64,000 bases of DNA from Aotearoamyces nothofagi (GCA_015345905.1 JADDTR010000005.1:310001-374000), one strand, 5' to 3'; shown: positions 1 through 12,877, counted from the first letter of the stretch. Notes: generated from the sequence alone by a model not told the origin. Numbers and translations are program-made.

Positions 1-2328
1 ATGAGCGAGGGCGACGGCGACGGCGACGGCGTACAGAGCGAGGGCAGCCGGGTGCTGGCTGCTGGATGCTGGATGCTTGGATGCTGGATGCACGAAACGT
101 GGGGAATCTGCTGGACTGAAGAAGGATGGGCGGATGGCGGATGGCGGATGGCGGATAGCGCATGGCGGACGGCCCCATTCGAGCGCAACGCACGCACGCA
201 CGCAACGCACTGTCGCTGCTGCGCTGCAGGGCCTGGTAGGGTTTGGGGTTTTTTTGGGGGGGGGAAGGGAAGGGGAGGGGAGCCAGCCTCTCCCAACGCC
301 CACCTCCCTCCAGCTTCTCTTCTTCCCCTACTTAACAGTAGAGAGGTCCTGATCCCATGGCCCGCGGTGCGCGACTGGCTGGTGCTGGAGGCCGGTGCTG
401 GGGCGGCCAGCACGGCAAGAAGGGGGCTGCGTCGGCGGCTGTTCAGGAGCAGGAGCAGGAGCCTGAGCCTGAGCCTGGGGGTGGTGCACTCGGCAGGTAC
501 CTGGGCGGTACTCGACTGGCTCACATCTATCCGAAGTGCATGTACAAGTACATGAAATGATATCTCTCCACATCCCATCTGCTCCGTGATCCTGTATTTG
601 CCGAGCTGTCTACAGCGGCGCGCCCTTGCTGTGCCCGGCTTTATGGCCGTATGGCCGGCTGGCTGGCTGTACGTACCAAGTGCCTTCTTTACACGGTGGG
701 CATTGCAGTGGGCATCGCGGCAGTCGAGGCATCACCATACATACTCTCCTGCCAGGCATGGCAGACTTGCCTCCCTATCCGGCTGCCCCAGTGCGAGCCA
801 GCCTACGACGACCCTGCGACCCGACCCCTAAGGGCCACAGTGCGCAGGCTCGAGTCTGTCCAGGTCCCCGACCCAGGCTACGCGGCGCTCTGTACAGCGC
901 ACGGCAGTTCTGTTCTGGGGGGACGCAGGCTGTCCCGTCCTGTCCTGTTTGCGCCGAGCTGCTACGTAGCCCTTTCGCCCCCCCGATCACTGCATTGTCC
1001 GTAGTCCGCGTCGCTAGCATCGCTAACATCGCTAACGTCGCTATTTTTTGGAGATTTTTTTCTTTTCTTCTCTGTTCGGCTGTGGGAGGATTCGGGAGTG
1101 ACGGGGTAGAGGGCCTTACGTACGGAGTACTGCCGCAGTTGTACCTTACGGGGAATGCCTAGGGCACCACAGCCGCACACAGCACCACACTTTCCGCTTT
1201 GGGCCCTCTGAGCTCACGGCTCAGCAGCAGCAGCAGTAGCAGCAGCAGCCGCCGCAGCAGCCAGCAAGACGGGCGTCGCTGCTCCTTACATGGCCCGCTC
1301 CGGGGGGCATGGAGGAGAAGAGGAAAATAATATCAATCAGGCTTCACACGCGGCAGATGCCTTGCGCCGACGAGTCTCAGCTCTCGGCGGATTCAGACGT
1401 GTCGCTTTCGACGTGCTGTGCGGTGCTGTGCTGTGCTGTGCGGTGCTGTACCTGTCCTTGCGGTGCCCTTCTGCCCTGTTCCATACTCGGGACCTCTAGA
1501 GGTACGCGACGGACCCATAATGCGGCGTGACAGGACACAGCAAATTTGCCCACAGGATGTATTATGTGATCAGGGCCCCGGTTTACTGTGCACGCCTGCG
1601 ACCCGTCTCATGGGCTTTTCGGCGACTGGGAACTCACAATCATACGGGCGCGTCGTTTTATGGGGCGCCCCTCGGCACCGCTGCCCATTGCTCGCCCGCT
1701 CGAATCCGGGGGCTGGAATGGCGAGTGCGAGTCCGCCGACGCTGCCAAAAAGACTGCTGCTCCTCTGGCCTGGGTGGTGCGCGTGCGCGTGCGAGTGCGC
1801 CTGGATGGATTGTATGTATGTATGTATGTATGCTCCGAGGAACTCTGTCGTGCCTGCTCCGCAGCTTCAGGGCCAGGAATGCACCGCACCGCACCGCACC
1901 GCACCTTACGTAGCATTAGGCGTGGGCGTCGTTTGCGGCTACGCTCCCCTCTGCCGGACTTATTGCGGAGAGAGCGTGGCAGAAGAGGGCCGAGGAACGT
2001 TGAAACAGATCCAGCTGGGTGAGACAGGCCAGGACAGAGAGTGGCATGATAGAGGGCTGACGCCCGGAGAGACGACGGGGACCAGCGTCATAGGACAGAG
2101 AGCGAGAGAGAGGGAGGGAGGCCGTTGTACTGACTGTATCGATACATACACACAGTGTGTATGTAGTGCGTAGTGTAGCATACGGTGCGTGCGCATGGTA
2201 CTCGGCGCATGGCAGGTACGTACGTACGTACAGTGCTGTACTGTACTGTACTGTACAGTGCTGTGCATGCCTCTCTCCATGGACAAGCACAGCAAGCAAG
2301 TCACTGCGAATGTCAGCTTCACCATGGT

Positions 2329-2510
2329 CTATGCAGTCCTCTATGCTGTCCTCTATGCTGTCCTCTTCTATACTGTCCTCTTCTATATTGTCCTCTTCTA
2401 TATTGTCCTCTTCTATGCTGTCCTCTTCTATACTGTCCTCCTCTATGCTGTCCTCTTCTATACTGTCCTCCTCTATGCTGTCCTCTTCTATACTGTCCTC
2501 TTCCATGCTA
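2329..2510. repeat. 15-nt minisatellite (TGTCCTCTTCTATAC type)
   Basis: About twelve head-to-tail copies of a pyrimidine-rich unit. The first two or three are 12-nt versions lacking CTT, and the rest are 15 nt with single-base variants (TATAC, TATAT, TATGC). It keeps three frames open on both strands, which explains the long spurious reading frames across it, for example an EEDSI peptide repeat on the minus strand. I take it as a non-coding minisatellite. Confidence 0.9.
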
Positions 2511-4207
2511 CTGCCAATGACTGCAGTCTGCCCCCGAGCAGGCAGAATCCCTCCCTCTTGCTCTGGCAATGCCTGCCACCGTGGCTAGCCCCGCCTCCCG
2601 CCTGGCGAACGAGGATATTCCGGGTCGCAGCTCGGAGCCGGGCTGGCTGGCTGCAAATCCGCCCGCTTGGCCCCATCCAGCGCCCGCGACTCGCCCAGAT
2701 AGGCACTCGCAAACGCCCTCCATTCATCCGCCCGGAAGGTCTCCTGTCCTGCCAGCCGTCCGCTTGGGGTCTTTTCGGGGTACTCTGGGGTACCGATTTA
2801 CGCCCGCCATTCGTCCCTCGAGGCGGCGCTGATCCCTCGTTTTTTCTTTCTTTTTCTTTTTCTTCTTCTCTTTCTACGAGGTACCGCCGTGCGTCATCCT
2901 CCCGCGCCGCGGGCTGCGTGGAGGCCATGGCCCGCAGCGAAGCGCTGTGCCGCATCCTGGATGGCCTCCTGTGGCCCCCGTGAGACACTGCGGCGGCATC
3001 CTGAGACCATGGCGATGCTCGCGATGCCCGCAGTGCTCGGGGTGCCGTGGCCGAGATGCTCTTGTCCTCCCGTTCTCTCTGCGACGGTCTGGCGCACCGG
3101 CACGCTCGCTGGCCACGAGTCCCTCCCTCCGCCTTTGCTGCCCACGAAGCCGCTCTGGGCCAGGCCGTCCCAGGCAAGAGCGCGCGCTCGCCATCAGCGA
3201 AGGCAAGGCTGGCTAGCTTAGACCTCACCTCGCTCCGCTCAATCTCTCAGCAAAGAAATGATGTGTGGAAATGATGCGTTCCCGGTGGCGTGAGTCCCTG
3301 CCCCAGCGGTAGCCTGCTACGCTACCGCCTGCCACGGCCTCCAGACACGCAGAGACGCAGATACGCAGATACGCAGATACACATGCATCTGGCACATGTA
3401 ACACATTGTGTGTATCCGTCCCGCTGATGCGACAGGATCTCTCCCACGATGGCCGATAGGGCCGGGATCTGTGGCGCCAAAAGATCCCACACGCAGGCAT
3501 GCTCGGGATATGTTCGGGACACAGGACCCAGATACGGGCCATCCCATTTCCCGGTCCCTCGTAGCTGCTGAGCAGCACAAGCGCCCAAGAATAGCAGCCT
3601 CCCTCCCTTCCTCCCCTCTCTCCGCCCCGACCCAGCTCCAGCTCTCTCTCGGTGATTTGCTGCTGGGCAAATGCCTCCGTACGCTTGCCTGCGAATGGAT
3701 CCGGGGTATGGACCCGTGACCCTGTCGCACCCTCCTTTTCTAGCCCGTCGTTGCGTGACTTGGTGAGCCTGGCACCGGACCTGATCTTGTTGCTGCTGGC
3801 GACTGGTCTTGCATTCTCGAGTCGGAGAGTAGCGCAGCAGAGAGGATTGCTGTCTAGGAAGCAGATGCTGCTGCTTTGGTCTGTTGCACGCAAAGGTCCT
3901 CTCCGCATGGCATGACATGGCACTGGCATGGCCCGGCAACTGACTGATGAAACCTCCCCGAAGCGGATGCTATCTATCTGGCTGGGGGGGGGCTAGCCTA
4001 GCTGGCGAAGTGACAAGCCAAGCAACTTAGAGTTACCTACCTACCTATCTACAGCATCTACTGTGTCTTACTGTGTCTATCTATCCTATACCCTGCTCTA
4101 CCTTACCTTGTGCAATGCCCACTTTCTTCCGGGGGCTTGGAGTTGCTCCGCGAGGTGAGCTGGGCTGGGCTGGGCTGGATTTCACTGAGGTCTTGGCCTG
4201 GAGCGAG

Positions 4208-4342
4208 GTAGAGTGGAGTAGAGTGGAGTAGAGTAGAGTAGAGTAGAGTAGAGCAAAGCAAGATTAAATCCGTAGATGCAACTCGCTTGCAATACCTCTC
4301 TGATTGACTGATTGATTGACTGATTGATTGATTGATTGATTT
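4208..4342. repeat. GTAGA pentamer array followed by GATT tetramer array
   Basis: Two adjacent simple repeats. The first is GTAGAGTGGA/GTAGA units from about 4208 to 4253. The second is GATT/GACT tetramers from about 4300 to 4342. A very similar GATT tetramer run recurs near 8702-8724. Confidence 0.85.
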
Positions 4343-5039
4343 GGGGGCCTTTGTCCCCCTCTCCCCGGCTAGGTGATAGTAGAGGAGCAGAGAGAGGAGA
4401 GAGTAAAGGAAGCAGCAAGCAAGCGAGCTATAAGCTGTGAGCTGTATCTAGATTCGGACACTCTTTCTGGCCTGGATAGATAGATAGCTGGCTGTCTATT
4501 ATTTATATCTATATCTATATTGACAGGAGGTACTACTACGATTCTCTGCAACAAGTCCTGGGAGGCGGAGAGGAGTAGCAGGGTAGAGAGGTAGACATCT
4601 GGAGGGGCAGGTATATAATGGATTGATGGTATAGAATCGATGGATGGAGGATAGAGATAGGAGAGATATAGACACAAAAAACAAACAAACAGAGACACAG
4701 GCCAAGAACCGCAACAGCAACACCATCCCGCTCGCCTCGAGCTACCGCCTGTAGATTTGATACAGTAGTAGGCGGGGATGATTATCCAGGATATAGGAGT
4801 CGGAGTCGGAGTCGGATAGAGAGATATGGAAAACCCGGTGGTGGAGAGGAGGGAGAGGGGAGGAGGGAGAAGGGGGTTGCGTTATGATAAGGATGGTTAT
4901 GGTATGGATGGATTTGTATCGTTATACTCGGATAATAGTATGTGTGGATATATGGATATTGGGGCTATTGGAGCTGCTCTGCTCTAGCATGCTGTGGATT
5001 ATGAGTCTGCGATAGACGATGGTATTGGCTGGATAGGAT

Positions 5040-5345
5040 AGGAGGGTGGAGAGAGGAGGGAGGAGAGGAGAGGAGAGGAGAGAAGGAGAGGAGAGAGAGT
5101 AGTATATATACAGTATAGGATAATATATTATTTGGAAATTATATAAATAGAAGAGATAAGAGAAGGAATATAAAGCTTCAATTCTAGGAATGATAACATA
5201 ACTATTTTAAGCTATTGATTGATAGATTTCTTGGTATTTTATATATATATATATATATAAATCTTATATCTGGGATTATTATATAGATTATTATATTATT
5301 GCTTTATAGTAGTAGTATACACTACAGCAAGTTACAGTATATGGC
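5040..5345. other. AT-rich island with TA dinucleotide run
   Basis: A GA-rich run (GAGGA pentamers, 5045-5098) gives way to about 230 bp that is strongly AT-rich and includes a TA dinucleotide run near 5240-5260. The contrast with the GC-rich sequence on both sides is sharp. No gene is seen. It could be a replication- or matrix-type AT element or simply a mutational island. Confidence 0.55.
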
Positions 5346-6849
5346 AGCTCGTTATTGGCATTGGTTTCTAGCGGACCGTTCAGTCTCTCGTCTTGATTTC
5401 GATTCCAGCGTCTCTGCAACGGCTGTTATGGGATGGGATAGGATAGGATGCTCTAGACTACCTATCTAGGATCTCTATTTAGACTCTCTACCATCTAGAC
5501 CAGACCCCAGAGCACATGACCAACGACCATTAATTAATATCCCAACCGTCGGAGCTACAGTGTAGAGAATAGAGGCCAAGAGAGGTTATAAGCGAGAGAG
5601 AGAGAGAGAGAGAGAGAGTCCTTTTGCCTACATATACTTGCCTGCCCGCCTCTCCCTCAGGCGCTCGCCTGTCCACTCCAGAACAGTACAGAGACAACAA
5701 CAGAGCCACCGAGCAGGAACCTACCTACCGTACGTACAACAGAGCGAGCCTAGACCACGCAACCAAAGCGGCCTCCACACGCCGGGCACGGGCAGAGACG
5801 CTGCCGTCATCTCGGGGGCAATGTGTCAACTTATCGTCCGAGTCGGGGGGCCCTGATGGCGAAATCCCATCGATATCACCGTCGTATCGTCGTCGTATGC
5901 CCCCCGTACTGTGTGCTCTGCTGGCCTGTGCTGGTGCGCGCTGCAGCGCGAGCAGGCCATGGACAAGGCGCGGCCTTGATATCCAGGTGGGCCACTGCTT
6001 TCTGCAGGGTCGGCGGTGCTTACTGTACAGATACGAGGTATACACAGTATAGTGCTCTGCGCTGCTACTTCCAGCACCGTATGGGATGGGATGGGATGGT
6101 ACTGTACAGTATGGTATGGTATGGTATGGTACGTATGGCACGTATGGCACGTATGGTACGGCACAGCATGGTTCCTCGGCAGTCGCGCTGGCACTGCTCT
6201 CGCCCACTCCCTGCCCTCACTCCACATCCGCCCCAACCCACCAGGCCCGCCGCTCGCTCCTACCGCATTCCCTCCCACCGCATTCCGACATTACCCGGGC
6301 CCGGCTAAATTCTGATTTGCTCCGCGGCGCAAAGCACGTGCTTTTTCCCTCTTCTCCACAGCGATTACTTATCGGGCCGCAAGTGCCGTGCCCGAATCCC
6401 TCTTTTTTTTTTCTCTCTCTCCCTCGCCTGCCTCTACTCTCCTACCGCGGGGCTTGGCAACGCGTGGAATCACTCACTCTGCAAACGATGCCGCTGCAGC
6501 AGTCGCATGGTGGGCTGGAGTGGCCTGGAGTGGCCTGGGGCGGTGTTGCCTGTCCTCTCTGTACGGTGAGGAGGTGCCTGATGGTGCCTGGGGCGGTGCC
6601 TGGGTCTGCCGCGACACGGTGCCTCGCCAAATACCTGTGCGGGCACATGTCACATGCCAGCCAGGCCACACGGCCTCTCTCTCTCTCTCCAGCCCCTCTT
6701 TCTCTCTCTCTGTCCTGTCTTGTCCTGTCCTGTCCTGTTCCTGAACCTGAAAGCCACACGCGCTCGGCCTGGCAGCACGGCAACACCACGAGCGGGGAAA
6801 ACAAGGAATGATGGCATTGTTGGCGCGCAAGGCCCCTGACATGTGAAAT

Positions 6850-6975
6850 TGATAGTGTACATATGTACTGTACTGTACTGTACATACAGTGTATACACAT
6901 ACAGTAGATCCAGTAGATACAGAATACACAGTATATACAGTACATCCAGTACATACAGTACAGTACATCCTGTAC
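6850..6975. repeat. GTACTGTAC/TACAG-type interrupted microsatellite
   Basis: Interrupted repeats built on TACTG and its complement CAGTA, so the run is partly self-complementary. Related CTGTAC runs lie near 2230-2262 and 6103-6120, so the same motif family has expanded at several places in the first 7 kb. Confidence 0.75.
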
Positions 6976-7066
6976 TGCACTCCTTGCTTCGAGGCCGTCA
7001 GGGCCGCTGTAGGCTTCAGGTCAGACCCTGCTCTCGTCTCCTTACAGCCAGCCGCCCTCTCCGGCC

Positions 7067-7097
<31 letters not shown>

Positions 7098-7649
7098 GGA
7101 CATGCCCCGGAGAGTCCATCAACCCGGAGAACACATCAATCACATCACGTCTGCAACAAGACGACACGTGGCCGGCACAGCTCGGCGGCGCAGTCGCAGT
7201 AGCAAATATCCGCACGTCGCCTCGGTGCCTGGCGGTGCCTGAGGTGTGGCCGTGTGGCCCGACGCCCGCTGCTGGCATCCATCCTCAGGCCACCGCCCAG
7301 GCTCTCCGCGCCCTTTGCACGGGGAAATTGTGGATCCCGGCCTGCCATGATCCGTGCCAAGGTTTCGCCGAGCGGCATCCCTCTCGGGGCACGTCGGAGC
7401 TATTCTTTCTATTCTGCCATTCTGCCGTTCTCTGCTCTCTGCTATTCTATTCTACCACTCTACCACTCTCTGTCATTCTCTGCTCTTCTCTGCTCTGCTC
7501 TGACTCTGCCAGCAAAGTCGCCATCCACTGCACGCTGACGGAAGAAAGAGGGCCCTGATGCCTCCGGACGGTACTTTTCTATCACTGTAAAGCAGACGCC
7601 AGACAGACGGCTATGTACTGCATGTTTGCGTCCCCGGTGTCGCTGTATA

Positions 7650-7800
7650 TTATCATACATCCATATATCCATACAGCCATATATCTATACATCTATCTAT
7701 ACATCCATACACCCATACATCCACATATCCATACATCTATCTATACATCCATACACCCATACATCCATATATCCAGATATCCCATCCCGTCCCATCCATA
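7650..7800. repeat. CATA/CATC tetranucleotide-rich run
   Basis: About 150 bp of imperfect CATA, CATC and CTAT units. It encodes only low-complexity HTSIH-type peptides in the open frames across it. Treated as an interrupted microsatellite. Confidence 0.85.
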
Positions 7801-9974
7801 TACCCATACATGCCGCGCCAACGTCATAGTGCGGCCTCGGCATATGTGCTCCATCTCACCAGCATTCCCATTCATACGTGAGTGGCTGCGTAGCTTCACT
7901 GCCTGCGGAAAAGGCCATATATGCCGTACGCGCATACTCGACTGTTCTATGTCATGATGGCGCACACCGCACACCGCACATCCCACATCCCACATCGCAC
8001 ACCTCAAACCCAGCTCCCAAACCTCCCAGCCCTTCTCATCTGCCGCTCACCCACCCGCCCGCCCCCATCCCTCCCTCTCCTTTCCGCCGCCCGGCCTGCC
8101 GCATCTAGCAATGCCGACTTTCAGACAAGCAAGCAGGCAAGCAGAGCCATCCATCGCTTGCTTCTTCTTTCTCTTTCCCTGCCCAGGCTGTGAACAAGTC
8201 AATCAATCAATCAATCAATCCTCTGCTCTCTCTCTCCCCTCCCAGGCATCATTTCCTTTGGCTTGTCTTCATTTCACTTGACTTCATTTCATTTCATTTC
8301 ATTTCAGCCAGCTAAGCCCCAGAATCGCGGCCATGCCACGGTCGTATTCTGCGCCCCCCCGGGCCTTCCCCTCCGTCCCTGTGGCAAAATGGGCTTTTAG
8401 AGTTTCCGCAGCCTGGCGTGGGCGACACCCTCCCCGCTTTACCTTGTGCAAATTTCAATGCAAGGCCGAGCGAATGCAGCCTTATCTCTTTGCGCCGTCG
8501 CCTCTTTTTTTTTCTCTCCACCCGCGCTAATGTCAGGGCCGCACGGCTGAGTGTTGCCGGGGTAGTGCCGAGCACCGACAGCTGCCAAGGGAAGGGAGAG
8601 GGTTAGATTGGCGCTTGGCACGTGATGCGCTCTGCTCATTCCCGAGGTTATGGCTGATGCGAGCTCGGAGATGGGGCGTGGTCACGGGACGACGTGCACG
8701 TGATTGATTGATTGATTGACTGATGATGGAATTGATTGATGGACTTTGAGGGGTGGAGTATAAGAGGTGGATATAAGAGGTAGGAGAGAGAGACAAGACA
8801 CAGCAGTTGATAATCGAACTGAACGCTGCTTATTTTCTTACTGAGCGGAAGAACTTTCATGTACAATACCAGACATATCCCTAACCAATCTCGAAACCCG
8901 ATTTCAGAACCTCCATCCGATTATTTCTTAGCATGAGTCCCCTCTCTCTCTCTCTCTCTCTGTAGAACGAACGAACGAACGAACGAACGTATATATACAT
9001 ATCTAGACCCGGAAAGCGAGAGTATGTGTATTGAATATTGTTGATTCAGATCCCCAAGACGAGATGGGGTGGGATGGGATGGGATGGAGAGGGAGGGAGA
9101 GGGGGGGGAGAGAGAGGGGGAGATTGGTTTGTTCCTTTCTTCGATATGCTCTTGATGGCTGAGTTAGCTAGATTGGATCAGGTGGAACCTGCTTGATGTG
9201 GTCTTTTCGGTTTGTTCTGTCTTGTATAGTAGTCTCTGGTTGATATATATAGTCTTTCTTGTATAGTCTTTATGATCTGTTCTGCCTGGTCTGTTCTTTT
9301 CGGTATATTCTTCCTGCTGCATTCCTTGGCTCGAGAGCTCTTTCCGATCTATTCTTCTCTCCACCCTTCTCCTTCTTTTTTCTCTATCCTTCTTCTCTCC
9401 CCCCCTCCAATCCCCAGCTACAAACCATCCCATCCCACCATCGCCCACCCCTCCGAAGAAGACGACGCGAGCCGACTCTGTCGCCACCAAACACCTCCGC
9501 GGCGCCGTCACGACGATGTCAACGTCGGCGGCGGGGTGGAGGACAACGACGAGATGAGACCAATTCGCTCGCTCCTATCCCCATTGACATGTGAATATAC
9601 TTCTCCACTTCTCCCAGAGCTGGAAGGATCGATTGGATTGCATGGATTATGCTACTGTTCCTGCTTCTAGCCCTCGACGAAATATCCGCACGGCGGCAAG
9701 CTACTTCGCTGGATGGGATTGGGTGGGGGGGGGTTGGGCAGGGAGATTTCGCTAGATGGAGAGAGACTTTGTTGATTTTTTTATTGATGGGCTGGTGGCG
9801 GGGGTACGGAGGCTGTTGAGTGTTGTGTAACGGGATGTATTACAGATCGGATCATGTGGGGAGTATATGGCATATGGCGCTGGTTCGTAGAGGATTGTTC
9901 GGGGACTGTTTGATAGGAAGAGGAGGTTTGGCGGGGGGGTGGAGGAGTTTGTAATAGGGGAGTGGGGTCTTGAT

Positions 9975-10545
9975 AAGGAGACCTACTTCCGCGGAGTAGG
10001 AGAAATCTACTCTTCCCGCGGGACGATTAACTTGGACAAAAGACTTACTTCCGATGCGTCTTTCCGGTGATGGGAAACTTACTTCGGACAGGACTTATTT
10101 CCGTGGAATAGGACTTGCACTCGATAGGAGACGTATCTTCAATAGAGGGTTTGCTTCCGATAGAACTTCCTTTCAGCAGGAGAATTACTTCTACTGGACT
10201 TCCTTTCGATAGAAGATATGCTTTCAATAGCAGACTTACCTCTGATGGAAGACCTACTTTCCTCTCAACAGATTGTCGATTTCCGACAGATAGATAAAAA
10301 CTTGCTTTTGGCAAGGAGGTTGAGGTTCGACAGGAGATAGACTTCCGATGAGAGACTTATAGGAGAATCGCCTTTGATATGAGACTTACTTCCGACAGGA
10401 CTTACTTTCGACAAACAGCCGACTTTCAACAGACAAATAACCTTCACCAAACAGAATCCTTTCGACAGAAGACTAGCTTTCGACACGAGACTTCCTCTGG
10501 ACAAACGACCAACTTCCGACTATCAGATGGCTCTCAACAGCGAGA
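9975..10545. repeat. degenerate 18-20 nt tandem repeat array
   Basis: Roughly 28 divergent copies of a unit close to ACTTACTTTCGACAGGAG, averaging about 20 nt. Copies near 10042, 10074, 10198, 10385 and 10400 are the clearest. Because 18 nt is six codons, the plus frame from 10379 shows a decaying six-residue periodicity (T-x-F-R-Q-x) before running into a proline/threonine-rich tail that stops at 10756. No start, splice signal or domain makes me confident that it is a gene. It may be an old minisatellite or the remnant of a repeat-protein exon. Confidence 0.65.
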
Positions 10546-12877
10546 CAAGATAGGGCGCCTACAGATCCAACCCCATCGACAGCCAGAATTTTCTAAAAAC
10601 GCCAAGTCAGATCCCGTCAACCCCTCGCCCCCCCTTCAACAGATACCCACCCCGGCAACAAGAACCCCAACGAGTTCAACAACAACGGATTCCGGGGCGA
10701 CGAGATACCGCACCGGCAGTATAGCGAATCGCGTTTTTCTTGTGATGGCTAAATAGCTATCGAGACATAGGTCTGAAAGTCTTCAGGGGGGTGCTATTAA
10801 TAGCGTTGATTTACCGAGGAACCATTGCTCGCTCTTGTTTCTCCTATACCTGGTGGATCTGAATGAGGATTAGCTGTTCTGGGTTCTAGAGAGCAGGAGC
10901 GGCTTGCAGCGTTCTAATGGGAGTCTCTAGGGATGCAGGTCTTGATGAGCCGTTGTCTAGTGACGAAACTCTCAATGGCCGTGAGAAGGTCAACGACGAC
11001 GAGATTTCTTGCTGTGGAGGATCGGCGCTTGTGGTGTTGGAGGAGCGTTGTTTTGAGTCTCTTGAGAGTGCGTAAGACGGGTATGGGAGAGGTTATAAGA
11101 AAGGGCTAGGTGTTGTTGTTGTGTAGAAGAATATTAATGCTGTACTGTACGTGTGCTGCGTTGTAGAAAGGAGGCTTCGAGGGAATCGAGAATTGTAGCA
11201 TGCATCAGCCACCTAGGAGGGTTTTGATAAAGAGGTAGCTATTGAGAGGCAAGGTAGTTTTTATCAGACAAATAGCTCTCAATGGACCAATGATCTTGAC
11301 ATAAGAGTAGAAAGCGGCCTTTCTTGCTCCGCAAAGAATATGATGAGCGTCAATCGGTAACAGGGCAGACATGTGAGAGTATCAAAAGTCGGGTTCGGGT
11401 GTGACTGGATGGCGCTGGTCTCCAGCGGAATAATGCTACGTGATATATTTGCTGGTCTGGCCGGCGACGGCTTCTAGAGATCTCCATATAGCAGCAATAT
11501 CGAAGACGTCACCCCTTACCCTCACCACAGCTCCCAACTTACATTAGCAGCCAACGCATCCCCTGATAACGGACAACGAGCAGTTATAATCTTGGCTACT
11601 CGACAGAGATGTGTCGGAGAGAGTTACAGCTGCCTGCAAGATTTCCAGTAGTTGTCCAGTCAATATCAGCGGAAACCGCTTCGATCATTTCGATCAGCAG
11701 AACTTTTCTGCCTTGAAGAAGATAAGCCTGTCAACACTGTCTCTCTTCTCGCTCCGGGAAAGCATGGTTCGCTCATAAATGCCTTGCAATCTTTCTGCCT
11801 ACGGGCTGCTGGTCTGTTGCTGGCTAGTGCTGGTCCGCTCTCCCATCATCTCCACCCAAGCCCACTCGCCCAGTCTCCATGATCCCCCATCTCGCAGCCT
11901 GCCTATCCAGTCCACATCCCCATCTCCATCCGCCACACCAAATCACCACCCAAGCAATCCCCCATAACCCAACCCCAGGAGGGCCGGCTAGACGGCGAGT
12001 ACAGACAGTCGTCAGCTCGATCCTACACGCCACAGGGATGGGTTGCCGCCCTGGCGCGGGGTAAACGCCTCCCGGCCCCGCCACGGCGGGCGGCGGCCGG
12101 GAGGACTGGAGACAGGAAATGGACGCAGCGAACGCCGCCCCCTTGGATCCTCCAAGCCACGCGGAGATGCAGGAGGGCCGCTTTGTTAGCTTATCCCGTT
12201 AGGTCGTGTGGAGAATGCAAGGCTGATGTGGGGGGGAGGGGATACGGCACATCCGTCTACCTGGGCTGCATCAATGCTGCGCCCAGTGGCTGCCTCATGC
12301 AGCCTTGCGCGGAAATGAACAAGGATCTGAAAGCCTCGGGGCAGCTGGTCTCACTCATCACTCAGTACAGTCATCAGAACTTATCAACGCTTCCTACCGT
12401 CGGATCAAACGCTTTTCAAGTTCACTCTAGACGAACCTGCTCTACAGAACAATGAAGTCCTAGTTTTTTTTGATATACAGGTCTATAGTCTCCAAGCCTT
12501 GCCCGTATCATGACAGTCGTAGAAGCTCTAACCCGCCTTTCAGTCCCATCCCTTCTATATAAACATTGTATCAATCAAAACCATCTTCGCCTTGCAAAGC
12601 ACCTAGCCCAGCCCATATCTAATTTTCTGAAGCACCAAAGCCAATCAAATGCAACGGTTTCGAACCACCTTTTTGTTTATAAACTCCTGGGTGAAAGAAA
12701 ACTGTAATATAACCACCTCAAATCATCTGAAAATATGGACAAGAAAATTGTCCTGCCAGTAGGAAACGGACCGGCCCGAAGGCCCGTTGATTCTAAGTCG
12801 AGTTGTCATGGTAGAGGAAGTAAGTAAAAGGTCCAAAGGTCCCCGCATCAGCCTGCCGTTGTGGAAATTCGCCGTAT
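10546..12877. other. intergenic; no gene seen
   Basis: About 2.3 kb without a supportable gene. It holds a strong GC-rich inverted repeat at 12068-12104. Its right end is the 3' flank of the transcription-factor gene that ends at 12878 on the minus strand. Scattered frames of 60-90 codons look non-coding. Confidence 0.6.
12068..12104. repeat. GC-rich inverted repeat / hairpin
   Basis: Arms CCTCCCGGCC (12068-12077) and GGCCGGGAGG (12095-12104) are exact reverse complements. Inner bases CCGCC/GGCGG extend the stem almost to the loop. Function unknown; it could be a structured RNA element or a recombination footprint. Confidence 0.7.

Larger units (their letters stand above)
1..5040. other. gene-free, GC-rich, microsatellite-dense DNA
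   Basis: I see no supportable gene here. Open frames of up to about 250 codons exist on both strands, but they overlap one another, have runs of simple-sequence composition and resemble no family I know. The stretch is studded with short tandem repeats: TATG near 1805-1830, CACCG near 1876-1900, ACGT and CTGTA near 2213-2262, a 15-nt minisatellite at 2329-2510, GTAGA/GATTG at 4208-4342, and GGAGTC near 4796-4815. It could be a long promoter or untranslated region of a gene to the left of the window, or subtelomeric-like DNA; neither can be shown from here. Confidence 0.6.
5346..9974. other. gene-free stretch rich in short tandem repeats
   Basis: No supportable gene. It contains a GA run (5588-5618), GGATG/GGTAT/GGCACGTAT units (6080-6165), TGTCC units (6713-6738), TACAG/GTACT units (6850-6975), ACAG (7068-7098), CATA/CATC units (7650-7800), CAAT (8195-8220), TTTCA (8265-8310), GATT (8702-8724), CT (8940-8962), AACG (8964-8990) and GGGAT (9066-9090). 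Open frames here have simple-sequence composition and no recognisable domain. Confidence 0.6.

Noticed and set aside
1418-2173. 251-codon plus-strand open frame
   Set aside because: Runs across CTGTGC, TATG and CACCG simple repeats, giving low-complexity peptide without a domain.
2488-3228. 246-codon minus-strand open frame
   Set aside because: Arg/Ala/Ser-rich, overlaps other long frames and a polypyrimidine tract, and has no domain or splice context. The GC-rich composition alone explains its length.
3225-3929. 234-codon minus-strand open frame with another 205-codon frame overlapping it
   Set aside because: Two long overlapping frames with no family resemblance point to composition rather than coding.
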